The position numbers and the translations under genes are program-made. Positions 36,411 through 46,611 of a stretch of 64,000 bases of DNA are shown in pieces. The DNA comes from Chitinimonas prasina (GTDB lineage: Bacteria > Pseudomonadota > Gammaproteobacteria > Burkholderiales > Chitinimonadaceae): the NCBI RefSeq assembly GCF_030160395.1, contig NZ_BSOG01000002.1, positions 124,001-188,000 of the forward strand, given 5' to 3'. Numbering within the stretch: the stretch's first letter is position 1; every line of letters begins with the position of its first letter. The notes under the pieces are model-generated. The model searched no databases and was not told the origin of the DNA. It was given only the letters and a program-made list of their open reading frames with translations.

Positions 36411-38057
36411 TTATGGATTCAGTGCACGTCGCACATAATCGATCAAGCGGTTGGTGGAGGCGTCATGTGCCAGCGCTGGCGCGCCGGACTTCAGCTCTGC
36501 CTCTACCGTTCTGGCCAACTGCTTACCCAGCTCCACCCCCCATTGGTCGTAGGAGTTGATACCCCAGACCACGCCTTGCACGAACACCTTGTGCTCGTAC
36601 AGGGCAACCAGGCTACCCAGGCTGGCTGGGTCCAGCCTGTCCAGCAACAAGGTATTGGTCGGCCGGTTGCCGCTGAACACCTTATGCGGCACCAGTGCCT
36701 CCAGTGCATCACCTGCCAGCCCCTGGGCAAACAGCTCTGCCCGGACCTCGGCCTCGTTCTTGCCGCGCATCAATGCCTCTGTCTGGGCCAGGAAATTGGC
36801 CAGCAGTATCAGGTTGTGCTCGGGTGAACTGGCGGGATTCTCCAGGCTGGCGATGAAGTCGGCAGGGATCAGTTCGGTACCCTGATGCAGCAACTGGTAA
36901 TAGGCATGCTGGCCGTTGATGCCAGGCTCGCCCCAGATGACTGGACCAGTATGGTAATCCACTTTGCCGCCATCCAGACGCACGGCCTTGCCGTTGGACT
37001 CCATGTCCAGCTGCTGCAGATAGGCGGGCAATCGATGCAGTGGCTGGTTGTAGGGAGAGACCAGCTGGGTGCTGGCGCCCATGCCATTGATATAGAACAC
37101 GCCCAGCAGCGCCAGTATGGCTGGCAGGTTCTGTTCCAGCGGCGCATTGGCAAAGTGCTGATCCATGGCATGCGCGCCCGCCAGTAGTGCGCGGAAATGC
37201 TCGGGGCCGATGAACAGCAGGATAGGTAGGCCTATGGCCGACCAGAGTGAGTAGCGCCCGCCTACCCAATCCCAGAAGCCGAACATATTGTCGGTATCGA
37301 TACCGAACTGGCGGACTGCATCGGCATTGGTGGAGACGGCCACAAAATGCCTTGCCACCGCCGCATCGGTACCCAGAGCGGCCACCAGCCAGGCGCGAGC
37401 GGCGCGTGCGTTGGTCAGTGTCTCCTGGGTGGTGAAAGTCTTGGACGCAACGATGAACAAGGTGGTGGCGGGATTGAGCCGACCCAGTACATGGTTAAGT
37501 TGCCAGCCATCGACGGTAGAGACAAAGTGCAGCCTGAGGTGGGCGGCGCCAAAGTCCTTGAGCGCTTCGCAGGCCATGTAAGGGCCGAGGTCAGAGCCGC
37601 CTATGCCGATATTGACGATATCGGTGATCGCTTGCCCATCATGGCCTCGCCAGGCACCGCTGCGCACACGCTCGGCAAAATCGCTCATCCTATCCAGCAC
37701 AGCATGCACGGCCGGTACGATGTTCTCGCCATCCAGCTCGATATGCGCATGGCGGGGTGCGCGTAACGCGGTGTGCAGGACTGCACGGCCTTCGGTGGCA
37801 TTGATGCGCCCCCCGGCCAACATGGCAGCCCGCTTCTGCTCCACGCCTGTTGTCCTTGCCAGTTCGAACAAGCTGGCCAGGGCGGCATCGTCGATGCGGT
37901 TCTTGGCGTAGTCCAGCAAGATGCCGCATTGCTTGATGCTGTAGCGTTCGGCACGCGCAGGATCTTGTGCCAGGGCCTGGCGCAGGTCCATTGCTTTCAG
38001 CCGTTGGGCGTGGGCCAGCATATGCTGCCAGGCGGGTAGGTTGGTGAGAGCGGTCAT
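36411..38057 (-). CDS. pgi: Glucose-6-phosphate isomerase
   Basis: Interconverts glucose-6-phosphate and fructose-6-phosphate. At 548 residues it matches the long bacterial type. The landmarks are [33 protein letters not shown], the catalytic [20 protein letters not shown], and [20 protein letters not shown]. It is the last gene of zwf-pgl-glk-hexR-pgi, 36 bp after hexR. With no phosphofructokinase in the window, its role here may be to recycle fructose-6-phosphate into the Entner-Doudoroff pathway. Confidence 0.96.
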   Translation of the reverse strand: MTALTNLPAWQHMLAHAQRLKAMDLRQALAQDPARAERYSIKQCGILLDYAKNRIDDAALASLFELARTTGVEQKRAAMLAGGRINATEGRAVLHTALRAPRHAHIELDGENIVPAVHAVLDRMSDFAERVRSGAWRGHDGQAITDIVNIGIGGSDLGPYMACEALKDFGAAHLRLHFVSTVDGWQLNHVLGRLNPATTLFIVASKTFTTQETLTNARAARAWLVAALGTDAAVARHFVAVSTNADAVRQFGIDTDNMFGFWDWVGGRYSLWSAIGLPILLFIGPEHFRALLAGAHAMDQHFANAPLEQNLPAILALLGVFYINGMGASTQLVSPYNQPLHRLPAYLQQLDMESNGKAVRLDGGKVDYHTGPVIWGEPGINGQHAYYQLLHQGTELIPADFIASLENPASSPEHNLILLANFLAQTEALMRGKNEAEVRAELFAQGLAGDALEALVPHKVFSGNRPTNTLLLDRLDPASLGSLVALYEHKVFVQGVVWGINSYDQWGVELGKQLARTVEAELKSGAPALAHDASTNRLIDYVRRALNP

Positions 38058-38093
38058 GGTGACGGGTCGGGTAGCGTTAGGTGGAGGCTGGTC

Positions 38094-38942
38094 TTACCGG
38101 TCCTCATAGCCGCGCACGCGGCGTTCCTTGAGGTTGCGCTTGATTTTTTCCAGCTGGTCTATCAACTCCGGGCCGCGCCGCAGTGCGACACCGACGGCCA
38201 GAATATCGATGATGACCAGATGCACGATGCGGGTAATCATCGGCGAATACAGGTCGGGATCTTCCGGGGTATCGGCATACAGCGTCACATTGCAGCGCTT
38301 AGCCAGCGGCGAGTTGGAATGGGTGATGCCGATGACCTGCGCGCCAGCCTCGCGCGCCAGCTCCACTGACCGGATCAGGTCTATGGTGCGGCCTGAGTTG
38401 GAGATGGCCACGACGGCATCGCCTGCCTTGAGCAGGGAGGCCGACATGCCATGGATGTGCGGGTCGGAGTAGGAAATACAGGGCACGCCCAGGCGGAAGA
38501 ACTTGTGCTGCGCGTCCTGCGCCATGATGCCGCTGTTGCCCAGGCCGTAGAATTCTATCTTGCGAGCCTTGGCCAGGATGTCGACCGCTTGCTCGATGGC
38601 ATCCGGGTTCAACTCGTTGCGCGTGCGCATCAGGCTGGAAATGGTGTTGTCGAACAGCTTGGCGGCCAGGTCGTGGGCGGTATCGCTCATCTCGACTGCG
38701 CTGTGCACATAGGGCACGCCGGAGACCAGGCTGCGTGTCAGGCGCAGCTTGAAATCCTGCAGGCCGGTGCAATCGACCGAACGGCAGAAACGAATCACGG
38801 TGGGCTGTGACACATTGGCCATATCGGCAATCTGGGCAATGGGCGCATGGGCGACGAAGTTGGGCTGCGCCAGCACCAGTTCGGCCACCTTGCGTTCCGA
38901 TTTCGACAGTTCCTGCAGCAGCGATTTGATCTTTTCCAGCAT
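38094..38942 (-). CDS. hexR: HexR, RpiR-family regulator of hexose catabolism
   Basis: RpiR-type repressor with an N-terminal helix-turn-helix (IADMANVSQPTVIRFCRSV, about 38-56) and a C-terminal SIS sugar-phosphate domain (FYGLGNSGIMAQDAQHKF; VVAISNSGRTIDLI). In proteobacteria HexR is released from DNA by 2-keto-3-deoxy-6-phosphogluconate, the Edd product, and controls zwf, edd, gap, pyk and related genes. It lies within zwf-pgl-glk-hexR-pgi, so it probably controls its own operon. Matching palindromes are seen at 42507-42521 and 22666-22680. Family identity rests on similarity and context together. Confidence 0.92.
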   Translation of the reverse strand: MLEKIKSLLQELSKSERKVAELVLAQPNFVAHAPIAQIADMANVSQPTVIRFCRSVDCTGLQDFKLRLTRSLVSGVPYVHSAVEMSDTAHDLAAKLFDNTISSLMRTRNELNPDAIEQAVDILAKARKIEFYGLGNSGIMAQDAQHKFFRLGVPCISYSDPHIHGMSASLLKAGDAVVAISNSGRTIDLIRSVELAREAGAQVIGITHSNSPLAKRCNVTLYADTPEDPDLYSPMITRIVHLVIIDILAVGVALRRGPELIDQLEKIKRNLKERRVRGYEDR

Positions 38943-38972
38943 ATTGTATGCGTCTCCCCGCGTGTCTTTAGG

Positions 38973-39968
38973 TCAGTAGCCCTTGCGGGCTGCCAGGGCG
39001 TTCAGCGCGGCGGCGGTGCCGCGCAGGGCCGGATTGTTGGCCACGATCACGTAGCTGGGCACGGCTGCCAGGTAGTTGGAGAAACGCCCTTTCTGTTCGA
39101 AGCGCTTGCGGAAAGGTGAGGCGGCAAAGTAGTCGCCCAGCTTGGGTACGACACCGCCACCGATATACAGGCCGCCATGGGCACCCAGGGTGACAGCCAA
39201 GTTGGCCGCAGCCGTGCCAAGCATGCCGCAGAATACGTCTACCGTTTCGCGGCACAGGGCGCAGTCGTTGGCCACGCCACGCTGGGTGATGTCGGCTGCG
39301 CTGAGGCCCTCATTGGCAACCTGGTTCAATTCGCTGAGGGCGCGATACAGGTTGACCACGCCGGGCCCGGATATCAGCCGCTCGGCCGACACATGGCCAA
39401 ACTCCTGTCGCAGGATGCGCAGGATTTCGTCTTCCTTGTGATTGAAGGGAGAGAACGAGACATGACCACCTTCACCCTGGATGGGAATCCAGCGCGGCGT
39501 CTCGCCTGGCAGGTGGGCGGGCATCAGGCCCGAGACACCCAGGCCGGTCCCCGCGCCCAGCAGGGCAATGGGCCTATCGCTGTCGCGTTCGCCGCCCCCC
39601 ACCTTGACCAGTTCCTCGTCGGTCAGCAGTGGCAGGCTCAATGCCAGTGCGGTGAAGTCATTGATGACGGTCAGTTCGTCGAGCTGCAACTGGGCTTGCA
39701 ATGCCGCCTGCGAGAAAGCCCAGTGGTTGTTGGTCATCTTGACAGCATCGCCGGAGAGCGGTGTGGCAATGCCTATCGCGGCCCAGCGCGGTGCGACTGC
39801 CAACGGGTCCAGATACGCCCGTGCCGCTTCATATGGCCCCGGGTAGTCGGCGCAGACAAGGTTGCGCTCGTCGCTGATGGGAGCGCCAGCCGCACGTATC
39901 AGGGCAAACCGGACATTGGTGCCGCCAACATCGGCCAGCAGCCTGGGGTAGCTTTGTTCGAGGCTCAT
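38973..39968 (-). CDS. glk: Glucokinase
   Basis: ATP-dependent phosphorylation of cytoplasmic glucose. The 331-residue protein begins PRLLADVGGTNVRFALI (phosphate 1 motif), has ELTVINDFTALALSLPLL with the catalytic Asp, the adenosine-site region LLGAGTGLGVSGL, and GEGGHVSFSPFN. It is of the proteobacterial Glk type, not ROK, since there is no ROK zinc motif. It follows pgl after 6 bp and precedes hexR by 30 bp. It would phosphorylate glucose released by the cytoplasmic alpha-glucosidase at 46790. Confidence 0.94.
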   Translation of the reverse strand: MSLEQSYPRLLADVGGTNVRFALIRAAGAPISDERNLVCADYPGPYEAARAYLDPLAVAPRWAAIGIATPLSGDAVKMTNNHWAFSQAALQAQLQLDELTVINDFTALALSLPLLTDEELVKVGGGERDSDRPIALLGAGTGLGVSGLMPAHLPGETPRWIPIQGEGGHVSFSPFNHKEDEILRILRQEFGHVSAERLISGPGVVNLYRALSELNQVANEGLSAADITQRGVANDCALCRETVDVFCGMLGTAAANLAVTLGAHGGLYIGGGVVPKLGDYFAASPFRKRFEQKGRFSNYLAAVPSYVIVANNPALRGTAAALNALAARKGY

Positions 39969-39974
39969 GGTGCG

Positions 39975-40673
39975 CTATTCGGCCCAGTAGACATGTTTGG
40001 GGCCACGTGCTGCATCCAGCACGCGGGCTATCGGTAACCGTTGGCATGTATTTGCCAGGGCTTGCTCGAAAATCTGACGTTTCTTGGCGCCGGTCAGGTG
40101 TACTACCAGCTTGCGCGCCTGGGCAATGGCCGCCAGGGTGAGGCTGATACGGGCATAGGGTGCCGTGCTAGGGTTGACGGCAACCACGCTTTGCGTGCTA
40201 TCCGGTGCCGCTGCGATTTCCAGCTCGCTGGCGCAGGGGAACAGGCTGGCGGTATGGCCATCTTCTCCCATACCCAATATCAGTACGTCAAAAGGCTGCG
40301 GAATCGTCTGCAGCCGCGCTTCTAACTCAGCCACGGCGGCTTCGGCGCTAGCGGCGCCGGTATGCAGGCTGACGAAGTGGGCGGCCTCCACGTGGTATTT
40401 GAGCAGATGCTCGCGCACCAGTAGCTCATTGCTGTCAGTGTGGGTGGGTGGTACCCAGCGATCATCGACCAGGGTGATCCAGACCTTGTCCCATTGCAGC
40501 CGCATCTGGCGTAGCTGCTGGAACATGCCTACAGGTGTCCTGCCGCCCGATACTGCCAGGCTGGCATGGCCACGCTCGGCAATGGCGATTTCCAGTGCGG
40601 CGCCGACTTCGCGGGCCAGGCAGATATCCAGGTCTACCCTGGAGTCGTATTCGTGGAAGTTCACGTCAGCCAT
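39975..40673 (-). CDS. pgl: 6-phosphogluconolactonase
   Basis: Hydrolyses 6-phosphogluconolactone from Zwf to 6-phosphogluconate. The 232-residue DevB/SOL-type protein shows LAVSGGRTPVGMF, ITLVDDRWVPPTHTDSNE and DVLILGMGEDGHTASLFP, the three blocks that shape the active site. It comes 114 bp after zwf, with a strong hairpin between them, and 6 bp before glk. The upstream ribosome-binding site is weak (GAGAC). Confidence 0.94.
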   Translation of the reverse strand: MADVNFHEYDSRVDLDICLAREVGAALEIAIAERGHASLAVSGGRTPVGMFQQLRQMRLQWDKVWITLVDDRWVPPTHTDSNELLVREHLLKYHVEAAHFVSLHTGAASAEAAVAELEARLQTIPQPFDVLILGMGEDGHTASLFPCASELEIAAAPDSTQSVVAVNPSTAPYARISLTLAAIAQARKLVVHLTGAKKRQIFEQALANTCQRLPIARVLDAARGPKHVYWAE

Positions 40674-40720
40674 GCTGTCTCATTCTTGTCGGGTATTCGT
40701 CGGCCATGCTGTACATGTCC

Positions 40721-40760
40721 GTGCCACCAAATGGCACATCGGGCCGGCTGGGCCCGATGT
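40721..40760 (-). terminator. Paired hairpins between zwf and pgl
   Basis: ACATCGGGCC (40736-40745) pairs perfectly with 40751-40760 around a 5-nt loop. GTGCCA (40721-40726) pairs with TGGCAC (40732-40737), overlapping the first stem by two bases. There is no T-run, so full termination is unlikely; it may attenuate or stabilise the zwf mRNA end. Confidence 0.45.
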
Positions 40761-40787
40761 CCTTGCTACTAGGCTGTGGTTTGTCGC

Positions 40788-42245
40788 TCAGCCTTCCTCG
40801 TGCCAGCAAAAGCCGTCGCGCGACAGCAGGGCGGAGCTGGCGGCTGGGCCCCAGGTGCCGGCGGTATATTGCTTGGGGGCATCATCGCTTTGCTCCCAGC
40901 CATCCAATATCGGCTCAACCCAGCGCCACGCTTCATCAAGCTCGTCGCGGCGCATGAACAGGGTCAGGCGGCCCCGTATTACATCGGTCAACAGGCGCTC
41001 ATAGGCGTCGGGGCGACGGGTCTTGAAGGTCTCGTCAAAGTCCAGGTCCAGGTGCACCTGCTTGAGTTTCATCTGGTCGCCAGGCTGCTTGGCCAGCAGG
41101 TACATCTTGACGCTTTCCTCCGGTTGCAGCTGTATCACCAGGCGATTGCTGGTGGTGGAGGCTGGCAGCTGGAAGATGGAGTGCGGTACCTGGCGGAAAT
41201 TGATGACGATCTCGGCCAGCCGTTCCTGCATGCGCTTGCCGGTACGCAGGTAGAAGGGCACGCCGGCCCAACGCCAGGTATCGATCTCGGCCTTGAGCGC
41301 CACAAAGGTCTCGGTCTTGCTTTCGGCGGAAATACCGGGTTCGTCGAGATACCCGACGGCTGGCTTGCCGGCGCTGGCGCCCGCCTTGTATTGACCGCGC
41401 ACCGATTTCTGGGCGACTTCCTGCGGCCCGAATCGACGCAGGGCGCGCAGTATTTTCAGCTTTTCGTCACGTACGGCGTCGGGGTCGACGCTGGCGGGGG
41501 GCTCCATGGCAATAAAGCACAGCAGCTGCAGCAGGTGGTTCTGGATCATGTCGCGCAGGGCGCCGGCCTTGTCGTAGAAGTCGCCGCGACCTTCCACGCC
41601 GACCTGCTCGGTGACGGTAATCTGGACGTCACGTACCCACTCACGCCGCCACAGGGGCTCGAAGAAGGTATTGCCAAAACGCAGGGCCAGCAGGTTCTGC
41701 ACTGCCTCCTTGCCCAGATAATGATCTATCCGGTAGATCTGGCTTTCCTTGAAGAACTTGCCGACCTGTGCATTGATGGCCTGCGATGAAGCGAGGTCAT
41801 GACCCAGCGGTTTCTCCAGCACAACACGCGCACCACCCTTGTTCAGAGCAACGGAAGCCAGGTTTTCGCATATGCCGGCGAACAGATTGGGGGCGGTGGC
41901 GAGATAGAACACCCGTACATGCTCGGGAAACTCATTCAGTCGTTCGGCCAGAACACTGTAAGCAGCCTTGTCGCCTGCATCCAGCTTGAGATAGATAAGG
42001 CGGCTGGAAAAACTGGCCCAATCCTTCTCATTGAAATAATCACCAAGGTATTTTCGGGCGGCTTTCTCGGCGGTGCCGAGGTAGGCTGCCTGGTCAGGCT
42101 GGCTGCGTCCCAGACAGAGGATGCGGCCCTGCTCGGGCAGGCTGGCATCCTGATGCTGATGGTAGAGCGCAGGCAATAGCTTGCGCATGACCAGATCACC
42201 GGTGCCACCGAACAACACCATGTCAAAGGGTTGAATCGTGCTCAT
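40788..42245 (-). CDS. zwf: Glucose-6-phosphate 1-dehydrogenase
   Basis: Oxidises glucose-6-phosphate to the lactone with NADP or NAD, the entry to the Entner-Doudoroff pathway. The 485 residues carry [19 protein letters not shown] (nucleotide fold) and the signature [15 protein letters not shown] with the catalytic His/Lys. First gene of the minus-strand operon with pgl, glk, hexR and pgi; divergent from edd across a 384-bp region that carries HexR-like sites. GGGGAA lies about 7 bp before the ATG. Confidence 0.96.
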   Translation of the reverse strand: MSTIQPFDMVLFGGTGDLVMRKLLPALYHQHQDASLPEQGRILCLGRSQPDQAAYLGTAEKAARKYLGDYFNEKDWASFSSRLIYLKLDAGDKAAYSVLAERLNEFPEHVRVFYLATAPNLFAGICENLASVALNKGGARVVLEKPLGHDLASSQAINAQVGKFFKESQIYRIDHYLGKEAVQNLLALRFGNTFFEPLWRREWVRDVQITVTEQVGVEGRGDFYDKAGALRDMIQNHLLQLLCFIAMEPPASVDPDAVRDEKLKILRALRRFGPQEVAQKSVRGQYKAGASAGKPAVGYLDEPGISAESKTETFVALKAEIDTWRWAGVPFYLRTGKRMQERLAEIVINFRQVPHSIFQLPASTTSNRLVIQLQPEESVKMYLLAKQPGDQMKLKQVHLDLDFDETFKTRRPDAYERLLTDVIRGRLTLFMRRDELDEAWRWVEPILDGWEQSDDAPKQYTAGTWGPAASSALLSRDGFCWHEEG

Positions 42246-42331
42246 CCCTTAATTCCCCAGTTTGTATTGGATGGATAATCCGGCCGAAGCCGATTTTCTG
42301 AAACAATACTACTTTCAAACCTGCTTCGCAA

Positions 42332-42346
42332 TGTAGTTTTGTTAGA
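42332..42346 (-). promoter_or_regulatory. Weak second HexR-like half-palindrome, zwf side
   Basis: TGTAGTTTTGTTAGA keeps a perfect left arm (TGTAG) but only 3 of 5 bases in the right arm. It lies 87 bp upstream of the zwf start. It could be a lower-affinity HexR site for zwf or chance. Confidence 0.3.
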
Positions 42347-42367
42347 TGTATTAAAGTGTCATTGCGG

Positions 42368-42382
42368 TGTTGCAATGCAACA
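42368..42382. promoter_or_regulatory. 15-bp perfect palindrome in the zwf-edd region
   Basis: TGTTGCAATGCAACA is a perfect 7-1-7 inverted repeat, and it overlaps a second one, TGCAATG-CAA-CATTGCA. It is unlike the HexR pattern, so a second regulator is possible. It lies 123 bp from zwf and about 248 bp from edd. Confidence 0.45.
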
Positions 42383-42506
42383 TTGCAGTGCATGGCGGCG
42401 CGTCGTGACGGGGATTTTGAACTACTCAGCACCTTGATGGTGCAGCTTATGTGCAACAGCTTGTCAGCTTAGTGTAAAAATTCAAACCCGCTCCTTGCCT
42501 TTTGAT

Positions 42507-42521
42507 TGTAGTAAAACTACC
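42507..42521 (+). promoter_or_regulatory. HexR-like operator upstream of edd
   Basis: TGTAGTAAAACTACC matches the HexR-type palindrome except for the last base. It lies 109 bp upstream of the edd ATG in the divergent zwf-edd region, where HexR control is expected from related bacteria. Confidence 0.65.
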
Positions 42522-42629
42522 ATCTGCAGCAACAAGGGCTTGTTGAGTTGAACATAAAAAGAACAAGTCTTGCATATCAAACCCATAGCGTAGCCAGTGA
42601 AGCCCGGACGGGTGACACGGGGAGTTTCG

Positions 42630-44453
42630 ATGAGTCTGCATCCGCGCCTGGTCGAGGTGACCGAGCGAATCCGAGAGAAAAGCCGACCCACGCGGTCCAG
42701 TTATCTCGCCCATGTTGCCGCTTGGGCGGCTAAGGAGCCGGTACGCAAGGGGCTCTCCTGCACCAACCTGGCTCATGCCTTTGCGGCTTCGCCTGCGGGC
42801 GACAAGATACTGCTGCGTGAGCAACGTCAGCCCAATCTGGCCATTGTGTCGGCATACAACGACATGTTGTCGGCCCACCAGCCACTTGAGCATTACCCAG
42901 CCGTCATCAAGGAGGCCGCCCGCCAAGCAGGAGCTACGGCCCAGTTTGCCGGCGGCGTGCCAGCCATGTGCGACGGCGTGACGCAGGGCCAGGCCGGCAT
43001 GGAGCTCAGCCTGTTCTCGCGCGATATTATTGCCATGAGCACTGCGGTGGCTTTGAGTCACCAGATGTTCGACGGCGTGCTGGCGCTCGGCGTATGCGAC
43101 AAGATCGTCCCGGGCTTGCTGATCGGTGCTTTGCAGTTCGGCCATCTGCCTACCTTGTTTGTGCCCGCAGGCCCCATGACCTCGGGTATGGAGAACAAGG
43201 AAAAAGCACGCATCCGCCAACTGTATGCCGAGGGCAAGATAGACCGGCAAGGCCTGCTGAAGGCAGAAGAGCAGTCTTACCACGGCCCTGGCACCTGTAC
43301 TTTCTACGGCACTGCCAATTCCAATCAGATGCTGATGGAGATCATGGGTCTGCATCTACCCGGCACGGCTTTTGTCAATCCTGGCACTCCATTGCGTGAA
43401 GCATTGACGGCCGAATCGGCCCGTCGGGCGGCAGCGATCACGGCGCTAGGCAGCGAGTACATATCGCTGGCCCAGATCATGGACGAACGGGCTATCGTCA
43501 ATGGCCTGGTCGGCCTGATGGCGACGGGCGGCTCGACCAACCACGCCATACACCTGATCGCCATTGCCCGTGCTGCCGGTATCCTTATCGACTGGACCGA
43601 TTTCGACGATATCTCGGCAGTGGTGCCTTTGCTGGCCAAGGTCTACCCCAACGGTGCCGCCGATGTGAATCATTTCCATGCCGCGGGCGGTATGGGCTGC
43701 CTGATAGGGCAGTTGCTGGATGCGGGCCTGCTGCACGAGGACGTGCATACCGTCATGGGCCAAGGCTTGCGTCGCTATGCCAAGGAACCCTGGCTGGATG
43801 GCGGCAAGCTGGCATGGCGTGATTCACCCCGCCAGAGCCATGACGAGAGCGTGCTGGGCTCGATGGCCAAACCGTTCCAGCATGATGGTGGCTTGCGCCT
43901 GCTGGCCGGCAATCTCGGCCGCGCCGTGATCAAGGTGTCTGCCGTACAGCCAGCGCATCGCATCGTCGAGGCGCCTGCCGTGGTTTTTGACTCCCAGGAC
44001 GATCTGATCGCTGCCTTCAAGCGCGGTGAACTGGAGAAGGATTTTGTTGCGGTCATCCGCTTCCAGGGGCCGCGCGCCAATGGCATGCCAGAACTGCACA
44101 AGCTCACGCCCTCGTTGGGCGTGCTGCAGGATCGCGGCTTCAAGGTGGCCATGGTGACCGATGGCCGTATGTCGGGCGCGTCTGGCAAAGTGCCTGCCGC
44201 CATCCATGTGACGCCAGAGTGTCTGGCCAATGGTCCGCTGGGCAAGGTCCGCACTGGCGACATGATACGGCTGGACGCCGAATCCGGCGTGCTGGAAGCC
44301 TTGGTGGATGCCGATGTCTGGGCGGCGCGCGAGCAGGCAGTGGTGGATCTGTCTGCCAATGAACATGGCTATGGTCGTGAGCTGTTTGCCGTCTTCCGCC
44401 ATGCCGCCAGCGGTGCGGAGCAGGGCGCTATGAGCTTTATGCTGCCGCAGTAA
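42630..44453 (+). CDS. edd: 6-phosphogluconate dehydratase
   Basis: Dehydrates 6-phosphogluconate to 2-keto-3-deoxy-6-phosphogluconate, the committed Entner-Doudoroff step; IlvD/Edd-family iron-sulfur enzyme. The 607 residues are the normal length. Landmarks: [26 protein letters not shown] with a cluster Cys, [33 protein letters not shown] and [17 protein letters not shown]. The ATG at 42630 has GGGGAG upstream; an earlier in-frame start at 42597 is less likely. It precedes eda by 12 bp and starts the long plus-strand run into the mal genes. Confidence 0.96.
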   Translation: MSLHPRLVEVTERIREKSRPTRSSYLAHVAAWAAKEPVRKGLSCTNLAHAFAASPAGDKILLREQRQPNLAIVSAYNDMLSAHQPLEHYPAVIKEAARQAGATAQFAGGVPAMCDGVTQGQAGMELSLFSRDIIAMSTAVALSHQMFDGVLALGVCDKIVPGLLIGALQFGHLPTLFVPAGPMTSGMENKEKARIRQLYAEGKIDRQGLLKAEEQSYHGPGTCTFYGTANSNQMLMEIMGLHLPGTAFVNPGTPLREALTAESARRAAAITALGSEYISLAQIMDERAIVNGLVGLMATGGSTNHAIHLIAIARAAGILIDWTDFDDISAVVPLLAKVYPNGAADVNHFHAAGGMGCLIGQLLDAGLLHEDVHTVMGQGLRRYAKEPWLDGGKLAWRDSPRQSHDESVLGSMAKPFQHDGGLRLLAGNLGRAVIKVSAVQPAHRIVEAPAVVFDSQDDLIAAFKRGELEKDFVAVIRFQGPRANGMPELHKLTPSLGVLQDRGFKVAMVTDGRMSGASGKVPAAIHVTPECLANGPLGKVRTGDMIRLDAESGVLEALVDADVWAAREQAVVDLSANEHGYGRELFAVFRHAASGAEQGAMSFMLPQ

Positions 44454-44465
44454 GGAATGGACAAG

Positions 44466-45083
44466 ATGAATATTCGCGACATAATGCGCGCCTCAAAAGT
44501 CATGCCGGTCATTGTGATCGAGCGCATCGAAGATGCCGTGCCCCTGGCGCAAGCCCTGGTGGCGGGCGGTATCCGCGTGCTGGAGGTCACCTTGCGCACA
44601 CCGGTTGCGCTGGCTGCCGTCCGGGCCATTGCGGCCGCAGTGCCTGATGCCATTGTTGGCGTAGGTACGGTGACCCGGCCTGAGCAGTTTGCCGAGGCCA
44701 AGGCTGCAGGCGCCGTATTTGCGGTAACGCCTGGCCTGACTGAAGCGTTGGCGCAAGCCGCCAAGGCCGCAGATATTGCACTGCTGCCTGGTGTCATGAC
44801 GCCTTCGGAAGTGATTGCCGCCCTGGGCTGGGGTTTTGATGCCATGAAACTGTTCCCCGCTGAGCAAGCGGGCGGCCTGGGCATGCTCAAAGCCATGGCA
44901 GGGCCGTTTGCCGATGTGTTGTTCTGCCCGACCGGTGGGGTAACCGTCGAAAGTGCCCCCCGTTTTCTTGCGCTGCCCAATGTGGGTTGCGTAGGCGGTT
45001 CTTGGCTGGTTCCCAAGGACAGGATTGCAGCAGGCGACTGGCGCGCTGTCACCCAACTGGCACGCGAAGCCGCCGCTTTGTAA
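44466..45083 (+). CDS. eda: KDPG aldolase
   Basis: Splits 2-keto-3-deoxy-6-phosphogluconate into pyruvate and glyceraldehyde-3-phosphate by a Schiff-base mechanism. Seen: VLEVTLRTP with the catalytic Glu, GVGTVTRPEQ, and the Schiff-base Lys in MKLFPAEQAGG, then FCPTGGV. I choose the ATG at 44466 because AAGGA sits 9 bp upstream; the ATG at 44457 directly abuts that site. 205 aa, normal for the class I enzyme. The edd-eda order is typical. Confidence 0.95.
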   Translation: MNIRDIMRASKVMPVIVIERIEDAVPLAQALVAGGIRVLEVTLRTPVALAAVRAIAAAVPDAIVGVGTVTRPEQFAEAKAAGAVFAVTPGLTEALAQAAKAADIALLPGVMTPSEVIAALGWGFDAMKLFPAEQAGGLGMLKAMAGPFADVLFCPTGGVTVESAPRFLALPNVGCVGGSWLVPKDRIAAGDWRAVTQLAREAAAL

Positions 45084-45305
45084 GACCCTAAGCAGTAGCA
45101 GTTGTCGAGACGCCCACAAAGAGGGGCGCCAGTTTTACCCGGTAACGGCAGCAATGTCCGGGATCGGTTCAGGCGTAGCAATGCGGCCCATCTCTCCGTC
45201 GGGCACGCGGCGCGCGCCCCCCTAATTTCAGGGGTCATGGTGTGTAGCACCAGGCTGGGCGCGCGAGCACCTGGTTTATCCAACCAAACGGAGAGGAGTG
45301 ATCCG

Positions 45306-46604
45306 ATGAATCGCAAGAGCAAGCTGTTTGCTGCCCTGGTGGCAGCGTTCGCGGCGCAGGCTTCCATGGCTGCCACGGTTGACTACCACGGCTACATCCG
45401 TAGCGGCGCCGGTTCCAGCACCGATGGCGGCAAGGAAGTCTGCTATCGCCTGCCGGGCAACACCTTTGGCGTAGGCTACCGCCTTGGCAACGAGTGCGAC
45501 ACCTACGGCGAATTGTCGTTCGATGCCGCCATGGGCGAAGCCAGCGGCATCAACTTCAAGCTGCATACCATGGTGGCTTTCGGTACCCAGCAACTGAACG
45601 ACTGGGAACAAAGCACCCCGTCGTGGCGCCAGGCCTGGGTTGAGGCCAACAACATCGGCAGCGGCGCGCTCGAAAACGCCACCATCTGGGCGGGTAAGCG
45701 CTACTACAAGCGCCATGACGTCCATATGCTGGACTTCTTCTACTGGAACAGCAGTGCCCCTGGCGCTGGTATCGAAGGTATCGATGTCGGCTTCGGCAAG
45801 CTGTCCTACGCTTACCTGCGCAATGGCGAAATGGATTGGAGCAACACCGCTCAAGGTGGCTACAACCCGGACGTCCCCAATGGCGGCAGGAAGTCCATCA
45901 CCAACCATGACTTCCGTATCGAAGGCATAGGCATCAACCCAGGCGGTTCGCTGGAACTGGGTGTGAACCTGATCCGCCGCAACAACCTCGATGGCGTCAG
46001 CGGCAAGAACGGTTACGCACTGACCGCCAGCCATAATCAGGGCAATCTGTTTGGCCTCGGCGGCTTCAACAACCTGGTGGTGCAGTACGCCCGTGATGCC
46101 GCCAACCTGGATGGCAGCGGCAAGTGGTGGGCTGATAGCAACTACACCTTCCGTGGCTGGCGCGTGTTCAACCACACGGTGTTCGAACCCAAGGGCAGCA
46201 ACCTCAATGGTTCGCTGTTCGTCGGTTACGAGAAATCGGGTGAGCAACCAGGTCAGAACGGTGATTCCGACAAGATCTGGACCATCGGCGCCCGCCCTGT
46301 GTACCACTTCACCGATGCGTACAGCATTGCTGCTGAAGTCGGCCACACCGAAGTCGATCCGGCTGGCAATGGCGCCAAGCGCAAGCTGACCAAGATGACC
46401 ATTGCACCGCAACTGAGCATGGGCAAGGGCTTCTGGGCTCGTCCGGCTATCCGTGCCTACTACACCTATGCCAAGTGGAATGATGCAGCCAAGGCCGCAG
46501 GCAGCGTGGTGTGTACCGGTCGTGACTGCGGCAAGGCCGGTAGCGCCTTTGCCAATGAAACCAGCGGTGGCACCTACGGCGTGCAGTTTGAAACCTGGTG
46601 GTAA
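45306..46604 (+). CDS. lamB: Maltoporin (LamB family)
   Basis: Outer-membrane trimeric beta-barrel channel for maltodextrins. The 432-residue precursor has a signal peptide (RKSKLFAALVAAFAAQASMA) and then TVDYHGYIRSGAGSS, the usual LamB N terminus. It contains the aromatic-rich WAGKRYYKRHDVHMLDFFYW typical of the family and ends with an aromatic residue (QFETWW), as barrel proteins do. GGAGAGGAG lies close upstream of the ATG; the open frame extends well upstream but that part includes no ribosome-binding site. Long hairpins follow the stop, suggesting strong, stabilised expression. Confidence 0.95.
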   Translation: MNRKSKLFAALVAAFAAQASMAATVDYHGYIRSGAGSSTDGGKEVCYRLPGNTFGVGYRLGNECDTYGELSFDAAMGEASGINFKLHTMVAFGTQQLNDWEQSTPSWRQAWVEANNIGSGALENATIWAGKRYYKRHDVHMLDFFYWNSSAPGAGIEGIDVGFGKLSYAYLRNGEMDWSNTAQGGYNPDVPNGGRKSITNHDFRIEGIGINPGGSLELGVNLIRRNNLDGVSGKNGYALTASHNQGNLFGLGGFNNLVVQYARDAANLDGSGKWWADSNYTFRGWRVFNHTVFEPKGSNLNGSLFVGYEKSGEQPGQNGDSDKIWTIGARPVYHFTDAYSIAAEVGHTEVDPAGNGAKRKLTKMTIAPQLSMGKGFWARPAIRAYYTYAKWNDAAKAAGSVVCTGRDCGKAGSAFANETSGGTYGVQFETWW

Positions 46605-46611
46605 GCCGACA

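Noticed and set aside
45111-45134. CGCCC/GGGCG stem followed by TTTT as an eda terminator
   Set aside because: Only five pairs, and the T-run starts six bases after the stem; too weak to claim, though it bears on whether edd-eda and lamB are cotranscribed.
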